DNA from: an uncultured Candidatus Saccharibacteria bacterium
Lineage (GTDB): Bacteria; Patescibacteriota; Saccharimonadia; Saccharimonadales; Saccharimonadaceae
Reading direction: 5' to 3'
Length of the DNA: 11,145 nt
Assembly: GCA_947253995.1 (NCBI GenBank)
Contig: CAMYBM010000016.1
Location: forward strand, 1 to 11,145
Positions 1-5,781 of this stretch are shown in pieces. Within the stretch, counting starts at the first letter, position 1, and every line of letters begins with the position of its first letter. The notes below the pieces were generated by a model. That model saw nothing but the letters and a program-made list of their open reading frames with translations, was not told the DNA's origin and ran no database searches. Both the position numbers and the translations under genes were made by a program.

Positions 1-2
1 GT

Positions 3-11
3 ATTATAGCA
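3..11 (-). promoter_or_regulatory. Extended -10 promoter element reading off the left edge
   Basis: On the minus strand, TGC (11-9) is followed directly by a perfect TATAAT box (8-3). It lies just past the hairpin that ends the M50 protease gene and points out of the window, so it probably serves the next minus-strand gene to the left. That gene cannot be seen. No good -35 box is evident. The match to the other extended -10 elements in this window supports the call. Confidence 0.5.
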
Positions 12-44
12 AAATAATACTAGCAGAACAATAACCCTCTGCTA
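11..44 (-). terminator. Probable intrinsic terminator after the M50 protease gene
   Basis: A 7-bp inverted repeat (21-27 with 38-44, TAGCAGA/TCTGCTA, 10-nt loop) starts 4 bases past the stop codon of the M50 gene. On the minus strand it is followed by a T-rich tail, GTATTATTTT (20-11). A second short inverted repeat (1-7 with 14-20, GTATTAT/ATAATAC) overlaps the tail and the next promoter. The stem is not GC-rich, so its efficiency is uncertain. Confidence 0.55.
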
Positions 45-47
45 AAA

Positions 48-731
48 CTATAAACCTATTATATAACCAAAGCCAACCATTACGCCATCGATTATTTGTT
101 GCATCATGTTGCCCAGAATATCACCGCAAAACAAAACCAGCATAAGCACCAACCACAAGCCACAACGCTCTTCGATGAATGACATTACCCGCTGTACAGC
201 AGCCGGCGCAACGGCAAAAAGTACTCGCGAACCATCTAGCGGCGGTATTGGCAAAATATTAAACGCAAAAAAGCCCAGATTAATTACTACGGTGTAATAC
301 AGAAACAGCACCGCTATTTGCCGAATTATATCCGATTGCACTCCAATCTCAAATGGAGATATATGTAATAACGCCAAAATCACATAAGCTAAAAATGCCA
401 ACAACAAATTTGTCATAGGGCCAGCCAATGCTACTAATGCCGCCCCAAGCTCGCCACCCTTAACCCGATCAGGGTTAAACGGTACCGGCTTTGCTCCGCC
501 AAAAATTGGTAAACGAAAAATAGCCAATAATACAGGCAAAACAATGGTCATTATCGGGTCAATGTGCCGCAAAGGGTTGAGTGTCAATCGCCCCGATAGC
601 TTGGCAGTCGTATCCCCTAACCAATAAGCTACCAGACCGTGCATCAACTCATGCAATATCATTGATATCAACGTAACGGTAATTACGACACCGATAATTA
701 ACCACGTATAGGGAGAGGTAAAACTCAACAT
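48..731 (-). CDS. Site-2-protease-like M50 membrane metalloprotease
   Basis: This 227-residue, mostly hydrophobic protein belongs to the short M50 (site-2 protease) family, which cuts substrates within or next to the membrane. The zinc motif HELMH sits at residues 27-31 inside the first hydrophobic segment (about 11-35), with E28 as the expected catalytic base. The second family motif, N158 followed by P161 and LDG at 165-167, supplies the third zinc ligand, D166. Other hydrophobic segments lie near 60-75, 95-122, 138-160 and 190-226. The segment GGAKPVPFNP (78-87) is typical of the family. There is no PDZ domain, so it is the minimal form rather than RseP. The ATG at 731 has no Shine-Dalgarno sequence but lies exactly 7 nt after a TATAAT box, suggesting a leaderless mRNA. 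It is a single-gene unit between two terminators. Its substrate cannot be told from the sequence. Confidence 0.93.
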   Translation of the reverse strand: MLSFTSPYTWLIIGVVITVTLISMILHELMHGLVAYWLGDTTAKLSGRLTLNPLRHIDPIMTIVLPVLLAIFRLPIFGGAKPVPFNPDRVKGGELGAALVALAGPMTNLLLAFLAYVILALLHISPFEIGVQSDIIRQIAVLFLYYTVVINLGFFAFNILPIPPLDGSRVLFAVAPAAVQRVMSFIEERCGLWLVLMLVLFCGDILGNMMQQIIDGVMVGFGYIIGL

Positions 732-738
732 GCTTGTT

Positions 739-747
739 ATTATAACA
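739..747 (-). promoter_or_regulatory. Extended -10 promoter of the M50 protease gene
   Basis: The minus strand reads TGT (747-745) then TATAAT (744-739), then 7 bases, then the ATG at 731. The usual -10 to start-site distance would put the first transcribed base at the A of the ATG. The -35 region falls in the AT-rich tail of the upstream rpmB terminator and has no clear TTGACA match, as is common when an extended -10 carries the promoter. Confidence 0.65.
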
Positions 748-759
748 TAAGCTATTCTC

Positions 760-808
760 TAATTAATAAGCTCCGTGCGATCACGGAGCTTATGGGGCTT
801 ATTAATTA
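760..808 (-). terminator. Terminator after rpmB, with nested inverted repeats
   Basis: A perfect 12-bp stem (766-777 with 782-793, loop CGAT) starts about 25 bases past the rpmB stop and is followed on the minus strand by the AT-rich stretch TAATTA. An outer inverted repeat, 760-770 (TAATTAATAAG) with 798-808 (CTTATTAATTA), encloses it. The arm at 766-770 can pair either with 789-793 or with 798-802, so two folds compete. It separates rpmB from the M50 gene. Confidence 0.7.
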
Positions 809-817
809 CTGCAAAAA

Positions 818-1030
818 CTATTCAGTAGTTACAGGTTTACTGCTAGTGAACCCTTTCTTGCGTAAGGTCTTAATAGTACTAGCCGCCAATAGCAAGCGTA
901 CTTTATGTCCATTAACATAAAAAGTTTTCTTCTGTAAATTCGGCTTAAAGGTGCGCTTAGTGTGACGCATTGAGAAGCTAACGTTGTTGCCGCTCATAGC
1001 ACCCTTGCCGGTGATTTCACATCGTGCCAT
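818..1030 (-). CDS. rpmB: 50S ribosomal protein L28
   Basis: This 70-residue basic protein is bacterial ribosomal protein L28, a small component of the large subunit. It opens with the typical MARCEITGK (the family begins with a short segment ending in TGK), followed by G-x-x-x-S-x-x-x-M-R-H-T-K-R-x-F-x-P-N-L (14-31), which is the L28 core. The segment VNGHKVRLLLAASTIKTLRKK (39-59) matches the family's C-terminal helix. The length is normal for the short bacterial form. The start is fixed by a good Shine-Dalgarno sequence, AAGGAGA at 1045-1039, 8 bases before the ATG. It is transcribed alone from a TTGACG/TAATCT promoter and ends at the hairpin at 760-808. Only one cysteine (C4) is present, so the zinc-binding CxxC form is excluded. 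Confidence 0.95.
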   Translation of the reverse strand: MARCEITGKGAMSGNNVSFSMRHTKRTFKPNLQKKTFYVNGHKVRLLLAASTIKTLRKKGFTSSKPVTTE

Positions 1031-1066
1031 TACAATAATCTCCTTTTGTATAATTTACTCTACTTA

Positions 1067-1095
1067 AGATTATCAGATAACCCAAGCAACGTCAA
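1067..1095 (-). promoter_or_regulatory. Promoter of rpmB
   Basis: On the minus strand a TTGACG -35 box (1095-1090) lies 17 bases from a TAATCT -10 box (1072-1067). The three bases before the -10 are TGA, so it is also of the extended -10 type. Transcription would start near 1060, giving a leader of about 30 nt that holds the Shine-Dalgarno sequence. It is the only promoter in the window with a strong -35 box, which fits a highly expressed ribosomal protein gene. Confidence 0.7.
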
Positions 1096-1135
1096 GTAAT
1101 CGGCTTAGTCCTACTTAAAAACTAATAGTCCATGC

Positions 1136-1161
1136 AAAAAGCCGCAGCCTAAAACTGCGGC
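1136..1161 (-). terminator. Intrinsic terminator of the tyrS-recG-rsmD operon
   Basis: A GC-rich 7-bp stem (1161-1155 with 1147-1141, GCCGCAG/CTGCGGC, 7-nt loop) is followed on the minus strand by TTTTT (1140-1136). It lies 22 bases past the rsmD stop codon. This is the most canonical terminator in the window and marks the 3' end of the operon. Confidence 0.88.
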
Positions 1162-1183
1162 AGCGACAGCTACGTGATGTAAC

Positions 1184-1753
1184 CTAGTTATTTATAAGCT
1201 CTTTATCGATCTTTAAAATCGAGATTGAGGCTCCTCCATAACTTCGAATTTCCACCACAGCAACTCCTTTAGGATACTCCACGCTCTTTGCTGTCTGACT
1301 AGATAATATCATAAGCCCATTATTTTTTAAATAGGCCAATAACCGCCAGACTGTGGAAAACTGCGGCAAATTATATGGCGGATCAGCAAAAATTATATCG
1401 TACTTATCTGAAGAATCGCCATACTTCATCCAATTTGCTACAGTTGTACAAACTACATTACAATCGTTGCCCGCATCTAATGCAGCGATATTCTGCTTTA
1501 ACGATTGCTGAGCCTTACGATCACGCTCAATAAAGGTCACCCTACTAGCACCCCGGCTAAGCGCTTCAAGTCCAACCGCACCAGTTCCAGCGAAGGCATC
1601 CAAGATTTTAGTATCAGTTAATGTAGTTCGTGCGTTCAGCATTGAAAAAATAGCATTGCGAGCGCGTTCGCTCATCGGGTGTGTTGCTTGGCTAATCTCA
1701 CCAGGCAACCAACGGCCGCCCCATTTACCTGAAATTAATCTCACCTTTGACAT
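1184..1753 (-). CDS. rsmD: 16S rRNA (guanine-966-N2)-methyltransferase RsmD
   Basis: RsmD methylates N2 of G966 in 16S rRNA (E. coli numbering) on the assembling 30S subunit, using S-adenosylmethionine. The protein has 189 residues, the family's usual length. The N-terminus shows the RsmD signature RLISGKWGGRWL (5-16) and PMSERARNAIFSML (26-39). The SAM-binding loop is LDAFAGTGAVGLEALSRGA (51-69), and the catalytic motif of N-methyltransferases is ADPPYN (123-128). The C-terminus is short and lacks added domains. The gene is last in the operon, 7 bases after the recG stop, with only a weak AGGT as ribosome site, so translation probably depends partly on recG. recG-rsmD is a common pair in bacteria; the coaD gene that often follows rsmD is absent here. 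Confidence 0.93.
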   Translation of the reverse strand: MSKVRLISGKWGGRWLPGEISQATHPMSERARNAIFSMLNARTTLTDTKILDAFAGTGAVGLEALSRGASRVTFIERDRKAQQSLKQNIAALDAGNDCNVVCTTVANWMKYGDSSDKYDIIFADPPYNLPQFSTVWRLLAYLKNNGLMILSSQTAKSVEYPKGVAVVEIRSYGGASISILKIDKELINN

Positions 1754-1760
1754 ATTTTAC

Positions 1761-3809
1761 CTAATTTAAAGTAGTAACTTTCTGATAGCGTTTAATTATA
1801 TGAGCTAGCTCACGATAATTGTCTAAATACTTATCATCCGCTACAATACGTGCAGCAATTTCATCCGCGCTACTAGCAGCATCATGAATCAGCTTCGTAT
1901 CAGCAAGATCAGCTATCTTTAGATTAGTTTCGCCATGTTGCATAACTCCGTAAATCTCACCAGCTCCACGCATCTCTAAATCAACCTGCGCTAGATGAAA
2001 CCCGTCATTGCTCCGCTCCACTTCGCGCAACCGACGCGACGGCTGTTTGGTGTCACGCTGACACAAAAAACAGTATGACGCATATTGCCCACGGCCAACA
2101 CGGCCACGCAGTTGGTGCAATTGTGCCAGCCCAAAGCTGTCCGCATCTTCAATCACCATAACCGTAGCATTAGGTACGTCAACGCCAACTTCAATCACCG
2201 TTGTTGCTACTAAAATATCCGTCTCGTGTTGCTTAAATTTGAACATGGCATCGTCTTTTGCCGACGGCTTCATTTTACCATGCAAGATACCGACCCTATA
2301 GCCAGAATAGATTTTAGCAACTTCTTTATAGAGTGACTCCGCGCTCTGCTTTTCGCTCATCGTACTATCCTCAACCAACGGCGTCACGTAATACACCTGT
2401 CGACCATTGGCTAATTCCTGCTTAATTTTATTTACCATATCCAACCGCTCATTTGGCAAAATAATCTTACTTTTTATTACTTGTCGCCCCGACGGCAATT
2501 GATCTATTACTGACACATCGAGATCGCCAAACACTGTCAGTTGTAACGACCGCGGTATTGGCGTAGCGGTCATTGCTAAAAGATGCGGCAGATGTTTTTC
2601 GTCAGTTTTAGCAAGTAAATCTTGACGCTGCTTAACACCAAAACGATGCTGTTCATCAATAACAACAAAACCAAGTCGACGGAATTTAACTTCCGGCTGA
2701 AATAGTGCGTGTGTACCAATTACAATTTGTGCGTCACCCGCCGCAATGCTAGACAAAGTTTGTTCTCGCTGCTCGCCTTTTGTCGATCCGGTCAACTCGC
2801 AAATTTTGACACCAAGATCTCCCAGCAAATTACGAAATGTTGCCGTATGCTGTGCAACTAGTACTTCGGTTGGCACCATTACGGCCACTTGATAACCTCC
2901 AAGCAAGGCTTGATAAGCCGCCAATGCTGCAACCACAGTTTTGCCAGAGCCAACATCGCCTTGCAACAAACGATTCATCGGATGTTGCCGCTCAAAGTCT
3001 TGGATAATTTCCCATAGCGAACGCTTCTGCGCCAACGTCAGTTGGAAGGGCAAGCGCTTCAGTAAGGCCTTAATCTTAGCTTGGTCAAATTTAATAACAA
3101 AGCTCTCCAAGTGCATATTAGTACTACGGTTAAGCTTAGCCGCAAGACTGACCGCAAATACTTCTTCAAAACCAAGACGACGACGTGCCGCTACTAAATT
3201 ATTTCGGTTACTAGGAAAATGCACCTGCCTTAGCGCCCATGCTCGGCTACATAGTCCCTGGCTAGTCACAACTTCATTAGGTAAATCTTCTGGCACAAAC
3301 TCCAGTAAGGGGCGGATTTGCTCCATGACCTTATAGATCACACTAGGTTTTAGCCCATGACACATGCTATACACTGGCCTAATCTGATCCGATTCAACCG
3401 GCAAATCACTCGCCAACGCGCACGATGGCGCTGTCAGTTGATAGCGGCCATACTTCAATTCAAAATTTCCCGCAAAAACAAACTCTTTGCCACTTTTTAG
3501 CTGATTCACGCGGTAGGGCTGGTTAAACCAAACAGCATTAATCTGTGTACCGTCATTGTCCTCCAAGACCGCTTTAATTATCGTCAGATTGCCGCGAATA
3601 TGGCGAGATTTCACATCTACGGCGCGAGCGCGTAGCGTTACCTTGCCGGGAACTAGATCTGCTATCCGACTAGCACCGGAATAGTCCTCATAACATCGCG
3701 GCAAATTATTAATTAAATCAAATACTGTATGCAACCCGGCTGCCTTAAATTGATCTGCCAATTTAGGGCCAACCCCTTTAATTTCACCGACGCTAGATAA
3801 AAGATTCAT
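1761..3809 (-). CDS. recG: ATP-dependent DNA helicase RecG
   Basis: RecG is a monomeric double-stranded DNA translocase that reverses stalled replication forks and processes Holliday junctions and R-loops. The 682 residues are close to the E. coli length of 693. An N-terminal helix-hairpin-helix-like segment (7-35, IKGVGPKLA) leads into the OB-fold wedge domain (about 55-150). The helicase core follows: Walker A GDVGSGKT (284-291), DEQH box (385-388), TATPIPR (414-420), TTVIEVGVDVP (536-546) and QLRGRVGRG (566-574). The translocation (TRG) region shows LEMRGAGEIYGVMQHG (611-626). All motifs are intact. The ATG overlaps the stop of the upstream membrane protein gene by four bases (ATGA), which implies coupled translation. 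RecG is common even in reduced CPR genomes, so its presence is expected. Confidence 0.97.
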   Translation of the reverse strand: MNLLSSVGEIKGVGPKLADQFKAAGLHTVFDLINNLPRCYEDYSGASRIADLVPGKVTLRARAVDVKSRHIRGNLTIIKAVLEDNDGTQINAVWFNQPYRVNQLKSGKEFVFAGNFELKYGRYQLTAPSCALASDLPVESDQIRPVYSMCHGLKPSVIYKVMEQIRPLLEFVPEDLPNEVVTSQGLCSRAWALRQVHFPSNRNNLVAARRRLGFEEVFAVSLAAKLNRSTNMHLESFVIKFDQAKIKALLKRLPFQLTLAQKRSLWEIIQDFERQHPMNRLLQGDVGSGKTVVAALAAYQALLGGYQVAVMVPTEVLVAQHTATFRNLLGDLGVKICELTGSTKGEQREQTLSSIAAGDAQIVIGTHALFQPEVKFRRLGFVVIDEQHRFGVKQRQDLLAKTDEKHLPHLLAMTATPIPRSLQLTVFGDLDVSVIDQLPSGRQVIKSKIILPNERLDMVNKIKQELANGRQVYYVTPLVEDSTMSEKQSAESLYKEVAKIYSGYRVGILHGKMKPSAKDDAMFKFKQHETDILVATTVIEVGVDVPNATVMVIEDADSFGLAQLHQLRGRVGRGQYASYCFLCQRDTKQPSRRLREVERSNDGFHLAQVDLEMRGAGEIYGVMQHGETNLKIADLADTKLIHDAASSADEIAARIVADDKYLDNYRELAHIIKRYQKVTTLN

Positions 3810-4450
3810 TTTGCCATCACTTGTTTAATCAATAGCTTAGTCTTTGGCTTAACCGCATAGCCTAAGGCGTAAACCAATACATTCACAATAAACCCAAGTA
3901 TAGTCCACGCCATTGGCCATAGGGCAAGCGCTGGATTAAAAGTAAGCCAAATCATCACCAAACAAGTCAGCCAGATCGCCGCCGCTAAGGCAATCTGCGC
4001 GTATATAACATTAATTTCAAAAGCGCGCTGTAAACGGGTTGTTAACGCCGTAATAGTATAGAACGACAGCAATGCCAATAGCGCTACTAACGCGACAGGG
4101 GTTATTAACATAGCAAAACGTGACCAGCCATCCAAGTTGCGAAATAGCCAGTTAAAAAAGAATATCTTACCAAGCGACACTTCAACCAGCGGCGGGGCAA
4201 AACCTTGGCTTAAGGCATATAAATAATTGTTTACAGTATCGAGAGCGCCCGTAAAATATAAGAAAGCGGTTACGCCAAGAACCAGCAAAGCAAAAAACGA
4301 CATTAGCTGCGCTATGTAGCGCAAGGTGATCGCAACTGCCCGCTGTAATAAATTAAGCAGGTACGCTCGGGCGCTAAGTTTACGCTGCTGGCATGCCTGC
4401 AAAATCACTTTGCCGTAGCTACGTTGTCTTGTTCTGCCCATCCCCACCAT
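3806..4450 (-). CDS. Unrecognised four-helix membrane protein
   Basis: I do not recognise a family for this 214-residue protein. The first 40 residues are strongly basic and polar (many R, K and Q) and probably cytoplasmic. Four hydrophobic segments follow at about 45-67, 113-137, 148-170 and 178-199, and the C-terminus is a short basic tail (KPKTKLLIKQ at 201-210). The loop at 68-112 is the longest and holds few charges. No catalytic motif, cysteine pair or transporter signature is visible. The gene starts one base after the tyrS stop and its TGA stop overlaps the recG start, so it is locked into the operon by translational coupling. A second ATG at 4441 is possible, but neither has a clear Shine-Dalgarno sequence. 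The gene is surely real; its function is unknown. Confidence 0.8.
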   Translation of the reverse strand: MVGMGRTRQRSYGKVILQACQQRKLSARAYLLNLLQRAVAITLRYIAQLMSFFALLVLGVTAFLYFTGALDTVNNYLYALSQGFAPPLVEVSLGKIFFFNWLFRNLDGWSRFAMLITPVALVALLALLSFYTITALTTRLQRAFEINVIYAQIALAAAIWLTCLVMIWLTFNPALALWPMAWTILGFIVNVLVYALGYAVKPKTKLLIKQVMAK

Positions 4451-4451
4451 A

Positions 4452-5669
4452 CTATTTAGCTAGAGCAAATCGATTTTTGCCACGACGAATTAAACTTGGC
4501 ACAGTTAAATCGCTATCTAACGTTGCCTTCATACCATTTATAGTAATAGCGCCTTGTTCGATTAGGCGACGAGCTTCGCTTTTGCTGCTGGCTAGCGCCC
4601 CGCCGACGACCGCATCAATGACACTGCCACCAAGCTCTACCGTAGGTATCTCATGCGATAGCAACTCTAGATCATCATTACTTAAGTTAGTAGCATTAGA
4701 CTCCTTAAACATAACATCTGTAACGCGTTGCACTGCAGCAAGCGCGATCTTCCCATGGACTAATTCTGTCACCTCTTCAGCCAGCCTACGTTGCGCAACT
4801 CGGCTAGCCGGCTCAGCTGCCTGCTGAGATGCAATAGCCTCAATTTCATCCTTACTCAAGAATGTGTAAATCTTTAAATAATCTATTACGCCGGAATCAT
4901 CTACATTTAGCCAAAACTGATAGAACTTATACGGGCTTGTATACTTTGCCTCCAGCCAAACCGCCCCAGCCTCTGACTTGCCAAATTTCTTACCCGTGGA
5001 TTTATTAATCACGAGTGGCATGCCAAAAACATTAACCTTTTTGCCTTCTAATTTACGGATTAGCTGCATACCACAAGCGCAGTTACCAAACTGGTCAACC
5101 GCACATAATTCCAGCTCCGCGTTCTTAGTCTTAAATAAATGCCAGTAATCATACCCCTGCATTAGCGTATACGAAAACTCAGCATAGTTTATACCCTTGC
5201 CATCTTTACCGATGCGCTGTTTAACAAAATCCCGATCCAGCAACTGGGTCATCGAAAATTGCCAACCAATATTACGCAAAAAATCAACAAAATTTATATC
5301 TTTAAACCAATCGTAATTGTTGACAATTTCAACATTCGCCCCGCGAAAAATCCGTTCAAACTGGTTCCGGATCCCACTGACATTATGCTCGATTGTTTCA
5401 AGTGACATTTTGCTACGCGTCTCATCCTTACCATCCGGATCACCTCCAGCCATGCCAGTTGCTCCACCTGCTAGAATAATACCCTTCCAACCAGCTTTAA
5501 TAAACCGCAAACAAAGAATCATTGCCGCCAGATTGCCGATCGTCATGCTGTCTCGGCTAGGGTCGGCACCGAAATAAAAGGTTCGCCCAGGTGCATCTAA
5601 TTCGCTCAAATTCTCTACCGTAGTCTGGCCAACCAGCCCACGCCACTTCAACTCTTCGCTTAACTTCAT
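4452..5669 (-). CDS. tyrS: Tyrosyl-tRNA synthetase with an atypical HIGH motif
   Basis: TyrRS charges tRNA(Tyr) with tyrosine. The 405-residue class I enzyme has a Rossmann catalytic domain (about 30-215), an anticodon-binding helical domain (about 245-325) and a C-terminal S4 RNA-binding domain (about 343-405). Tyrosine-pocket residues seem kept: Y32 before the GADP segment, and YTLMQGYD (167-174). The KMSKS-type loop is KFGKS (228-232). The HIGH motif reads TIGN (43-46), and the residue before it that is normally Thr (T40 in Geobacillus) is Ser. The usual GGSDQWGN reads CAVDQFGN (189-196). I chose ATG 5669 because a TGGTAAAAT element ends 7 bases upstream and would start the mRNA at that AUG. 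ATG 5678 overlaps the -10 box, and GTG 5735 would cross into the divergent promoter region. It is the first gene of the operon. Confidence 0.93.
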   Translation of the reverse strand: MKLSEELKWRGLVGQTTVENLSELDAPGRTFYFGADPSRDSMTIGNLAAMILCLRFIKAGWKGIILAGGATGMAGGDPDGKDETRSKMSLETIEHNVSGIRNQFERIFRGANVEIVNNYDWFKDINFVDFLRNIGWQFSMTQLLDRDFVKQRIGKDGKGINYAEFSYTLMQGYDYWHLFKTKNAELELCAVDQFGNCACGMQLIRKLEGKKVNVFGMPLVINKSTGKKFGKSEAGAVWLEAKYTSPYKFYQFWLNVDDSGVIDYLKIYTFLSKDEIEAIASQQAAEPASRVAQRRLAEEVTELVHGKIALAAVQRVTDVMFKESNATNLSNDDLELLSHEIPTVELGGSVIDAVVGGALASSKSEARRLIEQGAITINGMKATLDSDLTVPSLIRRGKNRFALAK

Positions 5670-5676
5670 AGTATTC

Positions 5677-5685
5677 ATTTTACCA
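5677..5685 (-). promoter_or_regulatory. Extended -10 promoter of the tyrS operon
   Basis: The minus strand reads TGG (5685-5683) then TAAAAT (5682-5677), then 7 bases, then the ATG at 5669. A start site at the normal distance would make the tyrS mRNA leaderless. There is no convincing -35 box. An AGGTGG sequence at 5704-5699 looks like a Shine-Dalgarno sequence but lies 20 bases or more from any usable ATG. Confidence 0.55.
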
Positions 5686-5719
5686 TAAATTAAACGAACC
5701 ACCTGCCAGCAAAAACTAA

Positions 5720-5748
5720 TTGAGCTTACATTCACAACGTGCTAAAAT
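5720..5748 (+). promoter_or_regulatory. Promoter of the penicillin-binding protein gene
   Basis: The plus strand shows TTGAGC (5720-5725), a 17-base spacer ending in TGC (5740-5742), and TAAAAT (5743-5748). Both -35 and extended -10 elements are present. Transcription would start near 5755, leaving a leader of about 26 nt before the ATG at 5782. It is divergent from the tyrS promoter; the two -10 boxes lie about 60 bases apart. Confidence 0.68.
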
Positions 5749-5768
5749 GGTAATGTTAAGCGAGAAAT

Positions 5769-5773
5769 GAGGG
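5769..5773 (+). promoter_or_regulatory. Shine-Dalgarno site that decides the PBP start
   Basis: GAGGG lies 8 bases before the ATG at 5782. The in-frame ATG at 5767 overlaps this site, lies only about 12 bases from the predicted transcription start and has no ribosome site of its own. This favours 5782 as the true start, shortening the protein by five residues. Confidence 0.6.
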
Positions 5774-5781
5774 TAAGATTT

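Noticed and set aside
1050..1055. TATAAT on the plus strand in the rpmB leader
   Set aside because: It points towards the rsmD-to-rpmB gap and then antisense to rsmD, no plus-strand gene follows, and TG sits directly against the box without the spacer base. It looks like chance in an AT-rich leader.
2272..2319. Two TGnTAAAAT matches on the minus strand inside recG as possible internal promoters
   Set aside because: They lie in conserved coding sequence, with no new gene start close behind; rsmD begins more than 500 bases downstream. They are treated as background for the motif.
2941..3336. A 131-codon plus-strand open frame antisense to recG
   Set aside because: It overlaps the conserved start of the RecG helicase core and shows no coding features of its own.
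5669..5735. Longer tyrS start at the GTG at 5735, adding 22 residues
   Set aside because: The added residues do not resemble a TyrRS N-terminus, the GTG has no ribosome site, and it would overlap the divergent PBP promoter.
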